64,000 bases of DNA from Corynebacterium lowii (GTDB lineage: Bacteria > Actinomycetota > Actinomycetes > Mycobacteriales > Mycobacteriaceae): positions 248,001-312,000 of the forward strand of contig NZ_LKEV01000002.1 of assembly GCF_001412085.1 (NCBI RefSeq), written 5' to 3'. Below, in pieces: positions 39,849 through 50,259 of this stretch. The stretch's first letter is position 1. Each line of letters opens with the position of its first letter. The position numbers and the translations under genes are program-made. The notes under the pieces are model-generated. The model had not been told where the DNA came from. It did not search any database and worked only from the letters and a program-made list of their open reading frames with translations.

Positions 39849-40256
39849 TTACTCAAAGCGGCGTCGGAAATCTTCTTCCATCCGCTGTGCCACAGAGGAG
39901 CCGCCGCCCCGCGATTGCCTATCACGGGTTTCATTGGGCCCGCTCGCTCCCCGACGGGACAATCCCGCCTCTCCCGAGGAGGAACCGCGCAGCACCCACA
40001 CGCCCGCTCCGAACATCAGCAGGAAACCCGCCACGCTCAGCACAATAAACCACAACGAGTTTTGAGCAAGTGCCACTCCGCCGACCAACAGCACCAAGCC
40101 CAGCACCCCCAAGGCGACGCCTCGCAAAAGCAGACCGGGAGAAGCCGAACGGAAATCGGAGCCTCCCGATACTGCCGCACCAAAGCGCGGGTCCTCCGCG
40201 AGAAGAGACTGCTCAATCTCTCGTAACACCCGCTGTTCCTGCTCTGATAGCGACAC
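39849..40256 (-). CDS. DUF3040 membrane protein
   Basis: The 135-residue product starts SLSEQEQRVLREIEQSLLAEDPRF, the signature of the actinobacterial DUF3040 family, followed by two membrane segments (about 44-62 and 68-90) and a polar, Arg/Ser/Gly-rich C-terminus. Function is unknown, but members commonly sit just upstream of mraZ, suggesting a link to growth or division. GGAGGAA five bases before the GTG at 40256 sets the start. A clear terminator follows. Confidence 0.85.
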   Translation of the reverse strand: MSLSEQEQRVLREIEQSLLAEDPRFGAAVSGGSDFRSASPGLLLRGVALGVLGLVLLVGGVALAQNSLWFIVLSVAGFLLMFGAGVWVLRGSSSGEAGLSRRGASGPNETRDRQSRGGGSSVAQRMEEDFRRRFE

Positions 40257-40360
40257 GATTCCTCCCAGTCCTTCCTGGCCTTGCGCGCCATTCACGCCGA
40301 CCTTATGGCCGTTCATAGAATCTCAACGCCTCAACATGCGCCAGTGTTCCCCACCACGCA

Positions 40361-40822
40361 TTAGGCTGCGGCGATAGCAGACTCCACGGCAGCCTCCACC
40401 TCATCGAGGAACTCAGAAGCTAAAGCCAGCAAGCTATCCACCACGCGTTCTTCCACTCCCGATTCTAACCCGGAATTAAGCCGCGAGCGCAGACGCGAGA
40501 AGGCTTCAAACTCATCGGCCCAATCCCCTCCACGGACATCTACCAACCTCAGCCTGGCCCAAGCCCCCGTGGGCAACCTCCGCCGCTTCCCCACGGGCGA
40601 GGAGGCGATCACCGCACCCGCCACGCGCAGAGCACAACGGTACGCAAACTCAAAAGCCTCATCACCCTGCCCCCGTTGGCGTTCAGCCCGAGCCCGATCA
40701 AGCAGCGCCCCCGCCTTAACAAGAAAAGCCTCCGGGCTCACCTCAGAGCGGCGCGAGCGCCGCGCACCGCCACGACTTTCTCGATACGCCTGCAAAGCAG
40801 TAGCGGAAATAACTTGCACCAT
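40361..40822 (-). CDS. SAV_6107-type HEPN-domain protein
   Basis: The 153-residue, all-helical protein resembles the SAV_6107 family of HEPN-domain proteins, with AEAFLVKAGALLDRARAER-like first helix and EFAYRCALRVAGAVIA second helix. The family is widespread in actinobacteria beside the division cluster; its role is not known. The RxxxxH catalytic motif of HEPN ribonucleases is not evident, so nuclease activity should not be assumed. It is followed, 104 bases on, by DUF3040 and is divergent from the GNAT gene. Confidence 0.75.
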   Translation of the reverse strand: MVQVISATALQAYRESRGGARRSRRSEVSPEAFLVKAGALLDRARAERQRGQGDEAFEFAYRCALRVAGAVIASSPVGKRRRLPTGAWARLRLVDVRGGDWADEFEAFSRLRSRLNSGLESGVEERVVDSLLALASEFLDEVEAAVESAIAAA

Positions 40823-40969
40823 GATCCGGCCTCCTCAATTCATCACCTTCAACGACGCTCACCTTAAACAGCCCGCGTGACCACACAGCCTCCATTATAG
40901 AACATATTTTCGAACACCCTCGTGGCACCTCACTACTGCTCATAAACATCAACGTGATTGCATAAGAGA

Positions 40970-41596
40970 ATGAGCATCAGCATCCATGCGCTCACCGCCG
41001 AAGATTTTTCCGCCGCCGCCCCCACCTTGGTGGACCTCTATATCACGGCGATGAAGTACCCGCCGCGCATCCGCTCCACCCGCATTGAGGCATGGAAGAA
41101 AGACAGCACCTTGCCAGGATTCCGGGCTTTTTGTGCCCTTAATCGCGGTGCTTTAGCAGGGCTCGCATATGGCTTCCACGGCTGCCCACACACCTGGTGG
41201 CACGAGCAGGTCCAGCGCGGGCTGCGCTCACGACAAAACTCACAGCAAGGCGCGCAGTACAACAGGCAACAAGCCCTGTTGCCGAACGAGGGGAGCAATC
41301 CCCTCACCTTGCTAGAAAACTACTTTGAGGTGGCAGAAGTCCACGTAGCGCCACCCCATCAAGGGCAAGGGGTGGGGCGTCGCCTGCTTTCTCATCTCCT
41401 CCACGGCCTTCACGAACCCCTTGCCCTCCTCTCCACCCCCGAGGTTCCGGGCGAGGCAAACAAGGCCTTTCGCTTATATCGTTCCTTTGGCTTCCAAGAT
41501 CTCCTGTGTTCCTTCTATTTCCCGGGGGATTCCCGCCCCTTCGCCGTCCTCGGCGCCCCACTGCCCCTCCCGGCTCAGAACAACCCCCTCCACTAG
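40970..41596 (+). CDS. GNAT-family N-acetyltransferase
   Basis: The 208-residue product ends in a GNAT domain. The acetyl-CoA loop is HQGQGVGRRLLSHLL (about residues 130-144), preceded by the beta strand VAEVHVAPP and followed by ANKAFRLYRSFGFQD. The middle (about 75-105) is a Gln/Arg-rich insertion not seen in typical members. The acceptor is unknown. The ATG at 40970 follows only a weak AAGAGA. It ends 7 bases before the idsA start and may be cotranscribed with idsA and mptA. Confidence 0.85.
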   Translation: MSISIHALTAEDFSAAAPTLVDLYITAMKYPPRIRSTRIEAWKKDSTLPGFRAFCALNRGALAGLAYGFHGCPHTWWHEQVQRGLRSRQNSQQGAQYNRQQALLPNEGSNPLTLLENYFEVAEVHVAPPHQGQGVGRRLLSHLLHGLHEPLALLSTPEVPGEANKAFRLYRSFGFQDLLCSFYFPGDSRPFAVLGAPLPLPAQNNPLH

Positions 41597-41603
41597 GTAT
41601 CGT

Positions 41604-42743
41604 GTGAGTATTAACTTTGCGCTCTTCCCCGGAAGGATGTTCCCCGCCGTGGCCCATGATGCTTCCTCGCTTCCCCTCCGCGATGTTCCCGCAGCAACCC
41701 ATGAGATCCTTTCGGATTATCTCGATTCCCGATTCCCAGAGGTCACAACCATCGGCAGTCCCGTCGCGGAGGCCGCCGAGCACCTGCGCTCCTTCGTGCT
41801 CGGCGGGGGTAAGCGCATTCGTCCCCTCTATGGGTGGGCGGGTTTTCTTGGAGCTGGTGGTCTAGAAAGTGGCGAGGACCCCGAGGCCGTGCTGCGCGCA
41901 GTCAGCGCCCTGGAGTTCATTCAGGCCTGCGCTCTCATTCACGATGACATCATTGATTCCTCCGATACCCGGCGCGGCTCCCCCACGGTGCACCGCCGTA
42001 TGGAGCACCAGCACCGCCGCGAGGACTGGCTGGGGGCCAGCGATCACTTTGGGCGCTCCGTGGCCATTCTCATCGGGGACCTGGCCCTAACCTGGGCGGA
42101 GGATATGCTCAACGATTCCGGGCTTTCCGACGCCGCCCTGCGCCGCACTCGCACTCCCTGGCGCGCCATGCGCACGGAGGTCATCGGCGGCCAAATCCTC
42201 GACATCTCCCTAGAGGCTACCGCCAGCGAGGACATCGCCCTGGCGGAATCGGTGAACCGCTTTAAAACCGCCGCCTATACCATCGAGCGCCCGCTCCACC
42301 TGGGCGCGGCCATTGCCGACGCCCCCGAGGAGGTCACCCAGGCCTTCCGCCACTACGGCCGCGAGGTGGGCATCGCCTTCCAGCTGCGCGATGATGTGCT
42401 GGGAATCTTTGGCGATCCCAGCATCACCGGCAAGCCCTCGGGCGATGACCTGCGCGAGGGAAAGCGCACGGTCCTGCTCGCCCTGGCCTTAGCCGCTGCC
42501 GACGAGCGCGACCCTGCGGCGGCGGCGCGGCTGCGGGGGGCCGTCGGCACGCATCTCGATGATGAAGAACTCGCCCGCATGACGGGGATCATCGAGGCCT
42601 CCGGTGCCCTCGATGAGGTGGAGCGTCGGATTCACACGTTGGTGGAATCGGGTATCGCACACCTCAACGTTTCTTCCCTCTCCCCGGAAGTGCGCACGGC
42701 GCTGGCGGAACTCGCCGTGCGTTCCACGGAGCGCAGGAAGTAA
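41604..42743 (+). CDS. idsA: Geranylgeranyl diphosphate synthase
   Basis: The 379-residue trans-prenyltransferase condenses isopentenyl diphosphate units for carotenoid, menaquinone and other isoprenoids. The first Asp-rich motif is HDDIIDSSD with the RRGSPTVHR that follows, and the second is QLRDDVLGIFGD with GKPSGDDLREGKRT. GGGKRIRPLYGW is also conserved. The start is uncertain: GTG 41604 has a spaced AGG, and ATG 41637 has GGAAGG directly against it. In C. glutamicum the gene in this place is the main GGPP synthase. Just ahead of mptA, it may also feed polyprenol-linked sugar donors. Confidence 0.92.
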   Translation: MSINFALFPGRMFPAVAHDASSLPLRDVPAATHEILSDYLDSRFPEVTTIGSPVAEAAEHLRSFVLGGGKRIRPLYGWAGFLGAGGLESGEDPEAVLRAVSALEFIQACALIHDDIIDSSDTRRGSPTVHRRMEHQHRREDWLGASDHFGRSVAILIGDLALTWAEDMLNDSGLSDAALRRTRTPWRAMRTEVIGGQILDISLEATASEDIALAESVNRFKTAAYTIERPLHLGAAIADAPEEVTQAFRHYGREVGIAFQLRDDVLGIFGDPSITGKPSGDDLREGKRTVLLALALAAADERDPAAAARLRGAVGTHLDDEELARMTGIIEASGALDEVERRIHTLVESGIAHLNVSSLSPEVRTALAELAVRSTERRK

Positions 42744-42750
42744 GCCCACC

Positions 42751-44211
42751 ATGTCTTTTCGCCCGCTTCACTTAGGTACGGTAGGCACCGCCCTCATTGC
42801 TCTTGGCTCCTTTGGTGCCGGGGCCACGCGCAATCGCGGCGGGGTTCTCCATGCCATTGGGCTCGACTTTTTCGCCTATGGGCACGGCGCGGGCCTCGCC
42901 AATACCATGCTGTGGGCGGGAATTATCCTGCTCATAGCCGCCTGGGTGTTGCTGGGTAAGCAGGTACTCAGCGCCTCTGAAACGGCGTGGCGGCAGGTGC
43001 GCTCCTGCCTCACCGCCTGGGTGCTGCCGCTCGTGGTGGCCGCCCCCATTCTTTCGCGCGATGTGTATTCCTACCTCATGCAGGGGGCCATGCTCCGCGA
43101 TGGCTTTGATCCCTATACCCAGGGTGCGGCGATTAACCCCGGCCCCATGCTCCTCGAAGTCTCCCACGACTGGCGCAATACCACCACGCCCTATGGCCCC
43201 CTCCACCTCTGGATTGGTGAGGGCATCACGAGGATTGTGGGCGATAACATCACCGCCGGGGTACTGCTCTACAAGGTGCTTTCCATCCTCGGCTTTGCCG
43301 CGATTGCGTGGTCGGTACCGCGCATTGCCCGCGCTCTGGGGGCGGAGCCCGGCCTGGCCCTGTGGATTGGTGTGGCCAATCCGGTGATGATTCTGCACCT
43401 GGTGGGCGGCATGCACAACGAATCCATGATGGTGGGGCTGGTCAGCCTCGGCCTGGTCTGCGCGGTGAACCACCGCTACGCCGGGGCCATTGCACTCATC
43501 GCCGTAGCCGTGGCGCTCAAGGCCACGGCGGCCTTTGCCCTGCCCTTCGTGGTGTGGATGGCGCTGTGGCATTACACCACCAAGGAGGCGAGCCTGGCCC
43601 GGCGCGCAGGGGTTTTCACCCTCATCGCCACTCTCGGGGCGGCCCTCACCATCGCCGTGGTGGCGGCGATCACCTGGGTCTCGCGTTCCTCCTGGGGGTG
43701 GCTGGCGGAGATTTCCGGTAATTCCAAGGTCATTAATCCCCTGGCTCTGCCCTCGCTGCTCGCCGGGGTGGTCACGGATTTCCTCTTGCTCTTCGATGGC
43801 TCCCTAACCTTCAACGTCCCGCTGGGATTCCTGCGCACCGCCTCAATGGTGGTCATGGGCTTGGGGTTGGTGGCGGCCTGGTGGTTCTTCCGTTCCTCGG
43901 CGGTGCAGGCCATGCGCGGTATCGCGGTGGCCTACTGCGTGGCCTTCCTCTTTAACTCCGTCACTCTGCCCTGGTACTACGCCAGCCTTATTTCCTTGGT
44001 GGCGGTCACCCCGGTACCGCGCTGGGTGCTGCCTTGGGCCACGGGGCTTTCCATCGTGGTCACCCTCTCCTTTGCGGGTTCCGGTAACCACCAGCTCTAC
44101 AACCTTCCGTGGATGCTCTGTTCCACGCTGGTGGCCTGGGCGCTGACCACGTGGCTATATCGCCCGGAGGAAAAATCCTCTAAAACGCCATCGCCTGCGC
44201 TCGCCGCATAA
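42751..44211 (+). CDS. mptA: Alpha-1,6-mannosyltransferase MptA (lipomannan elongation)
   Basis: The 486-residue GT-C type glycosyltransferase has about 12-13 membrane segments. The conserved catalytic Asp lies in ILSRDVYSYLMQG near residue 102, followed by DPYTQG and the TTPYGPLHLW loop. Its position between idsA and pknL is that of Rv2174/MptA, which extends the alpha-1,6-mannan backbone of lipomannan with decaprenyl-phosphomannose. It starts 7 bases after idsA. Its last 32 bases overlap the end of the convergent regulator gene. Confidence 0.9.
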   Translation: MSFRPLHLGTVGTALIALGSFGAGATRNRGGVLHAIGLDFFAYGHGAGLANTMLWAGIILLIAAWVLLGKQVLSASETAWRQVRSCLTAWVLPLVVAAPILSRDVYSYLMQGAMLRDGFDPYTQGAAINPGPMLLEVSHDWRNTTTPYGPLHLWIGEGITRIVGDNITAGVLLYKVLSILGFAAIAWSVPRIARALGAEPGLALWIGVANPVMILHLVGGMHNESMMVGLVSLGLVCAVNHRYAGAIALIAVAVALKATAAFALPFVVWMALWHYTTKEASLARRAGVFTLIATLGAALTIAVVAAITWVSRSSWGWLAEISGNSKVINPLALPSLLAGVVTDFLLLFDGSLTFNVPLGFLRTASMVVMGLGLVAAWWFFRSSAVQAMRGIAVAYCVAFLFNSVTLPWYYASLISLVAVTPVPRWVLPWATGLSIVVTLSFAGSGNHQLYNLPWMLCSTLVAWALTTWLYRPEEKSSKTPSPALAA

Positions 44212-44548
44212 CCTCGCGGGCTAGGTGCCCGTGCAGGGCGTCGATGGGGCGGCCCGGCAGGGTGTCGTCGGGGGTGAAGAGGTAGCGGATGATCTCCTCG
44301 TCGCTGTAGCCGCCGTCGGAAAGCAAAGCAATAACCCCTGGAACAAAGCGCTGAATGGTGCCTTTCTCCCCAAAGAACGCCTCCGGGATCACCTTGGCTC
44401 CCTCGTGGGAAAGGGCGATGATCTTGTGTTCCCCGATCATGTCCAGCACGCGGGTGACCAGAATACCCAACCGCTCCGAGGCCTCTTCCAGAGTGAGGAA
44501 GGATTCGGGGGCGGGCAGAACCTCGGAGGAAACAGTTTGAACACTCAC
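44180..44548 (-). CDS. Rv2175c-like DNA-binding protein
   Basis: The 122-residue product is a winged-helix-type protein like mycobacterial Rv2175c, the DNA-binding substrate of kinase PknL. The FLTLEEASERLGILVTRVLDMI segment is the helix-turn-helix, and GYSDEEIIRYLFTPDDTLPGRPIDAL is the conserved C-terminal part. It is divergent from pknL with 62 bases between them. The N-terminal Ser/Thr residues (SVQTVSSE) are possible phosphorylation sites. The start is a GTG at 44548. Confidence 0.88.
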   Translation of the reverse strand: MSVQTVSSEVLPAPESFLTLEEASERLGILVTRVLDMIGEHKIIALSHEGAKVIPEAFFGEKGTIQRFVPGVIALLSDGGYSDEEIIRYLFTPDDTLPGRPIDALHGHLAREVMRRAQAMAF

Positions 44549-44610
44549 GGCACACGATTCTAGACGATCCGGCTACCGCTCCCTTCGCTCCTTCGACCAT
44601 ACTGGGGGCC

Positions 44611-46791
44611 ATGACTCAACTTCAGGTGGGAGACGTCCTTGAGGGCCGGTACCAGATAGATCACCCCATTGCGCGCGGTGGCATGTCCACGGTGTACCGC
44701 TGCGTGGATCTCCGCCTGGGCCGCGCGGTGGCGGTGAAGGTCATGGACGAGCGCTACGTCAATGACCCGGTGTTTCGCCAGCGTTTCCGCCGCGAGGCGC
44801 GCGCAATGGCGCGCATTAATCACCCCAATATCGTGGGGGTATATGACTTCGGTTCGGATGGCAACGATGTATTCCTGGTGATGGAACTCATCACCGGCGG
44901 CACGTTGCGCGAACTCATTGCCGAGCGCGGCCCCATGCCGCCCCACGGTGCTCTGGCCGTGATGCGGGCGGTGCTCACGGGCCTGGCCGCCGCACACCGC
45001 GATGGGCTCATTCACCGGGACATCAAGCCCGATAACGTGCTCATCAGCGCCGATCACTCGGTCAAACTCGCGGACTTCGGCCTGGTCCGCGCCACCGATT
45101 CCGAGCAGCACACCACCGCGCACATCGTGGGCACCGCCTCCTATCTTTCCCCGGAGCAGGTGCGCGGCACGGAGTTGGGACCCGCCAGCGATGTGTACTC
45201 CGCCGGAATCCTGCTCTTTGAACTTCTCACCGGAGAAACCCCTTTCCAGGGCAACACTGATCTCGACTGCGCCTATCAGCGCCTAGACAAGGACGTTCCC
45301 GCCCCTTCCTCTCTCATCGAGGGAATCCCCGCAGAGATCGACGCCCTCGTGGCCCAGGCCACCCTGCGCGACCCAGCCCAGCGCTTTGCCGACGCCCCCG
45401 CCTTCCTCGACGCCGCCGAGAGTACAGCCCAAGAACTGGGCCTGCCTCCCTTCGTGGTGCCGATCCCTCGCAATGCCGCCGCCCATCGCGCGGCTGCCGT
45501 TCCCACCGATACCAGCACCCTGCCCACGGAAATGCTGGCCACCGGGGTGATTGAGGCCCCGGTACCTCCCGAGCCTCCCGCGGGCGAGCAAACCTCTCTG
45601 CTGCCGGAGGCTCCTGCGCCGGCCCCTACCCCAGTCCCGGTTTCTGCACCGCAGCCCGCACCTACTCCCGAACCCGCTCCGGCCGCGGATACCCCTCCCC
45701 CGGTCAAGCCCTATACCAACCGCTCCCCGGTGCGGCTTACGGTGTGGATTACCCTGGTGGCGCTCATCATCGGGGCCGTGGCCCTGGGCGGCTGGTGGCT
45801 GGGTTCCGGGCGCTATGGGGATATTCCCCAGGTGATTGGCTCGGAGAAGATTCAGGGGCTCACCTTAGTAGAAGAAGCCGGATTCGAGGCCACCTCCCGG
45901 GATGTTTACGACGATGAGGTGGAAAAAGATCACGTCGTAGATACCGAACCCTCGGGTTCGCGCGCCGTGCGCGGTTCCGAGGTCACCCTGCTCGTCTCCC
46001 AGGGCAGGCCCTCCGTACCCGCCATTCCCGAAGGCGCCGATGTGCAGCGCTACGAGCAACTTCTCAGCGAGCGCACCCTGCACGCCACCGTGACAGAGCG
46101 CGAATACTCCGATGAGGTGCCCGCTGGCGGGGTCATCTCTACCTCCCCTTCCGAGGGGAAAACCGTGGATACGGAGAGCACCGTCTCCCTCACGGTTAGC
46201 AAAGGTCCGGCCCCGGTGGAGGTACCCGACGTATCCGGCATGAGCCAGGAGAAAGCGGAAAAAGCCCTGGAAAAGGCCGGGTTGAAGGTGAGCGCGGTGG
46301 AATGGGCTTTCGACGCCGCCCGCGATAACGGCGAGGTATCCTCCACCACCCCGGCCGCCGGTGCGGAGGCCGCGCGCGGCGATGGTGTACACCTGGTGCT
46401 TTCCACCGCGCTCACGGTGCCGGATCTCTCCGGTCTCGATACTGAGGAGGCCGCCGAGCGCCTGACCGAAGAGGGCCTGGTACTGGGCGAGGTGCTGCGC
46501 GATGAAAACGCTACCGGGGATAGCGGCGAGGTGCTGCGCTCCGAGCCGCGCTCCGGCGAGCGCGTAAACCCCGAGTCCCCGAACGTCAATGTGTACCTTC
46601 CCGGCAAGGTGCGCACACCCTTGTTGTTGGGCAAGACGGTGGCCGAGGCCGAGCGCATCGCCGAGGAGGAGGGCCTGAGCCTGGATACCGGACGGCAGGC
46701 CTCCCGCAATGCGCTGGTGATAACGCAGTCCCCGCTGCCGGGGAAGTCTCTTTCCCCAGGCTCCCCGGTGACGGTGACCGCCCTGGGTTAA
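44611..46791 (+). CDS. pknL: Serine/threonine kinase PknL with PASTA domains
   Basis: The 726-residue protein has an N-terminal Hanks kinase domain (about 14-275), a Pro/Ala linker, one membrane segment (about 375-395) and a C-terminal region of about 330 residues made of four to five PASTA repeats (VPDVSGMSQEKAEKALEKAG being the clearest). Lys43, His135-Arg136-Asp137 and Asp155 of DFG are intact; the activation loop is rich in Thr. PASTA repeats bind muropeptides or lipid II, so it can sense wall state. Mycobacterium tuberculosis PknL lacks these repeats. Its expected substrate is encoded divergently at 44548. Confidence 0.95.
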   Translation: MTQLQVGDVLEGRYQIDHPIARGGMSTVYRCVDLRLGRAVAVKVMDERYVNDPVFRQRFRREARAMARINHPNIVGVYDFGSDGNDVFLVMELITGGTLRELIAERGPMPPHGALAVMRAVLTGLAAAHRDGLIHRDIKPDNVLISADHSVKLADFGLVRATDSEQHTTAHIVGTASYLSPEQVRGTELGPASDVYSAGILLFELLTGETPFQGNTDLDCAYQRLDKDVPAPSSLIEGIPAEIDALVAQATLRDPAQRFADAPAFLDAAESTAQELGLPPFVVPIPRNAAAHRAAAVPTDTSTLPTEMLATGVIEAPVPPEPPAGEQTSLLPEAPAPAPTPVPVSAPQPAPTPEPAPAADTPPPVKPYTNRSPVRLTVWITLVALIIGAVALGGWWLGSGRYGDIPQVIGSEKIQGLTLVEEAGFEATSRDVYDDEVEKDHVVDTEPSGSRAVRGSEVTLLVSQGRPSVPAIPEGADVQRYEQLLSERTLHATVTEREYSDEVPAGGVISTSPSEGKTVDTESTVSLTVSKGPAPVEVPDVSGMSQEKAEKALEKAGLKVSAVEWAFDAARDNGEVSSTTPAAGAEAARGDGVHLVLSTALTVPDLSGLDTEEAAERLTEEGLVLGEVLRDENATGDSGEVLRSEPRSGERVNPESPNVNVYLPGKVRTPLLLGKTVAEAERIAEEEGLSLDTGRQASRNALVITQSPLPGKSLSPGSPVTVTALG

Positions 46792-46812
46792 CCCCCTATC
46801 TGGTGGTTAACC
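46786..46812. terminator. Possible convergent terminator of pknL and aroG
   Basis: Two GGTTAACC sequences (46786-46793 and 46805-46812) can form an 8-bp stem with an 11-base loop in the 25-base gap between the convergent genes. There is no U-tract, so efficiency is doubtful. Confidence 0.4.
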
Positions 46813-46816
46813 GCAC

Positions 46817-48241
<1,425 letters not shown>

Positions 48242-48249
48242 CTATTCAT

Positions 48250-48774
48250 TCATCTTCCCCAGTTCAGGCCGCGTATTTGGTTATCCTCTCCGAGGAAAAG
48301 GCGTTCCTGGCATATCCGAAACTTCACGAGATTATGCCGCGCGTCCACCAAAGCATCGTGAACTCCCGCGGGGGTCTTGGGGAGTTCTGGGCGGCCCGCC
48401 ATCTCCCAGAGCTGCTTCAATTCCCTGGTATAGCGCGGCACCTCCCTGGGCAGCCCCGCCATGTCCCCCCACAGCTGCGCCAACACCACGTGGTCATAGG
48501 CCCCCACCCAGGCCCATAGCTCCGGCCATTCCGGGCCAGCGGTGATGAAGTCATAGACTTCCTGGCGGATCTGCTGCTGCGGTTTCCACTCCTTCGCATG
48601 AGGGCTGGGGAGTTTACTCAGCACGTTCTCGCGCACCCAGGGGTTCGCGCGGCGCTCATCGAAATCGGTGGACACCGCGTAATACTCGCGCCCGTCCTCG
48701 GCAACGATACCGATGGAAACAAGATCTATCGTGCGGCCATCCTCTATAAACTCGGTGTCATAGAAATACCGCAC
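48250..48774 (-). CDS. RNase AS-like 3'-5' exoribonuclease (DEDDh)
   Basis: The 174-residue protein matches the Rv2179c family. Acidic catalytic residues are Asp6 and Glu8 (MRYFYDTEFIED), then an Asp in WVGAYDHVVLAQ and a His-Asp pair in HDALVDARHNL near residue 145. Rv2179c (RNase AS) degrades adenylate-containing RNA. The gene follows aroG in the usual order. The plus-strand neighbour at 48929 is divergent. Confidence 0.88.
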   Translation of the reverse strand: MRYFYDTEFIEDGRTIDLVSIGIVAEDGREYYAVSTDFDERRANPWVRENVLSKLPSPHAKEWKPQQQIRQEVYDFITAGPEWPELWAWVGAYDHVVLAQLWGDMAGLPREVPRYTRELKQLWEMAGRPELPKTPAGVHDALVDARHNLVKFRICQERLFLGEDNQIRGLNWGR

Positions 48775-48916
48775 AGGTAATCCTCATTCCCTTTGGCTAC
48801 TCGTTGTTCTTTCGGGGCGCGGAAGCGCGCTCTCCGTTGAGAGCCTAGCGTGTGGCCTCATTCAATCGCTCGTCGCCCCTCGCCGCAGCCATTCCTTCCC
48901 CCATCGAGAGTATGCC

Positions 48917-48922
48917 TATAAT
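48917..48922 (+). promoter_or_regulatory. TATAAT -10 box placed for a leaderless mptC transcript
   Basis: A perfect TATAAT ends 6 bases before the GTG at 48929, and no Shine-Dalgarno sequence precedes that codon. Transcription would then start at or next to the start codon. No matching -35 was found. Confidence 0.7.
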
Positions 48923-48928
48923 ACGCAG

Positions 48929-50161
48929 GTGATCGAAGATATTTCCCAGGGATCACCCAGGCCGCTGCGACCCCCGCGATGGGCGTGGCGAGCCGGAATC
49001 GGGCTTACCCTGCTCTTGGCCGCGTTTTATCTCTTTGCCGATGCGTTCCATCTTCGCTACTTCCTCGACTTTGAAGTGTACCGCGCCGGCGCCCGGGCCT
49101 TCTTGAACGGCGAGGCCATTTATGAGCGCGATTATGACATGGGCATTATCACCCTCCCCTTCACCTATCCGCCCATCGCCGCTCTTCTCTTCGCACCGCT
49201 GGCCTGGCTGCCTTCCGCCGTGGGCGCGATTGCGCTCCTAGGCATCAATATCTTCTGCCTCTGGTGGGGCAGCACCCTCACCCTGCGGCACTGCTTGCCG
49301 CTTCATCACCGCCAGGCGGCCTCCCTCTGGGCGCTCTGCGTTCTCCCCCTCGCCCTCCTGGCGGAGCCGGTGCGCGAGACCCTCGTATTCGGGCAGATCA
49401 ACCTCATCCTCATGGCCCTGGTGGCAACGGATATATTAGGCCGCCACCGCCTGCCGCGCGGCGTGCTCGTGGGCCTGGCTGCGGCCATAAAACTCACTCC
49501 CGCGGTATTTGGCCTCTACTTCCTCGTCAAAAGGGATTGGAAGGCCGCCGCGTGGTCCGTGGCTTCGGCTCTGGGCCTCAGCGCCCTCTCCGCCGCCCTC
49601 AGCCCCGGCAATTCGATTACTTACTGGACCCATACCCTTGCCGATACCAACCGCATCGGCTCCCCCTTTTATGCCTCCAACCAGTCGCTTCAAGGCTTTC
49701 TCTACCGCCTCAACCTGGACCCCGGTGTGATCTCTCTGCTGTGGGTGGCAGCCAGCGTGCTCTGTGTCTTGGCCGCAGCCTGGACCATGCACCGCTTGCT
49801 CAGTGTTGGCGCCCTGCCCGCCGCGCTGGTGGTGAACTCGCTTGTGGCCCTCATCTGTTCCCCCGTCTCCTGGAGCCACCACTGGGTATGGTTCGTTCCC
49901 GCAGCGCTTGTCACCGGTTGCGCAGCAATCCAGGGCAGAAAGGTCATGGCGGGGCTCAGCGCCGCCATCGCCGCCGCGGTGATCTTCGCTCCCCATTGGC
50001 GATTGCCTAACGACGGCCCCGAACTCCACTGGCCGCTGTGGGCACTGCCCCTGGGAAACTCCTATTTCCTCCTCGCGCTCATCTTCTTGTGCTGCGCGAT
50101 GTTCTTCCCCCGGTTATTCACCCCCGCCGCACCTGCTGAGTCCGCCGTATCGAGGGATTAG
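48929..50161 (+). CDS. mptC: GT87-family mannosyltransferase (MptC-like)
   Basis: The 410-residue protein has about ten membrane segments and a GT-C/GT87 (DUF2029) fold. The conserved Asp lies in FLDFEVYRAGARAF near residue 43, and the segment FTYPPIAALLFAPLA is typical. It occupies the place of Rv2181/MptC, which adds alpha-1,2-mannose side chains to lipomannan and lipoarabinomannan from a lipid-linked donor. A -10 box 6 bases upstream suggests a leaderless message. The exact linkage made is inferred from position. Confidence 0.85.
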   Translation: MIEDISQGSPRPLRPPRWAWRAGIGLTLLLAAFYLFADAFHLRYFLDFEVYRAGARAFLNGEAIYERDYDMGIITLPFTYPPIAALLFAPLAWLPSAVGAIALLGINIFCLWWGSTLTLRHCLPLHHRQAASLWALCVLPLALLAEPVRETLVFGQINLILMALVATDILGRHRLPRGVLVGLAAAIKLTPAVFGLYFLVKRDWKAAAWSVASALGLSALSAALSPGNSITYWTHTLADTNRIGSPFYASNQSLQGFLYRLNLDPGVISLLWVAASVLCVLAAAWTMHRLLSVGALPAALVVNSLVALICSPVSWSHHWVWFVPAALVTGCAAIQGRKVMAGLSAAIAAAVIFAPHWRLPNDGPELHWPLWALPLGNSYFLLALIFLCCAMFFPRLFTPAAPAESAVSRD

Positions 50162-50259
50162 GTTTTCCTCGCGGCGCTGCACACAGGATTTTCTACGCAG
50201 CGACGCTGCTCGCTGGCCCTGCGCGGCTGGCCCTCCGTCCCGGCTATCCGCGCTATCTG

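Noticed and set aside
40898..40917. Possible LexA box upstream of the GNAT gene
   Set aside because: Only a half-site (TTCGAACA) is present; the other half does not match.
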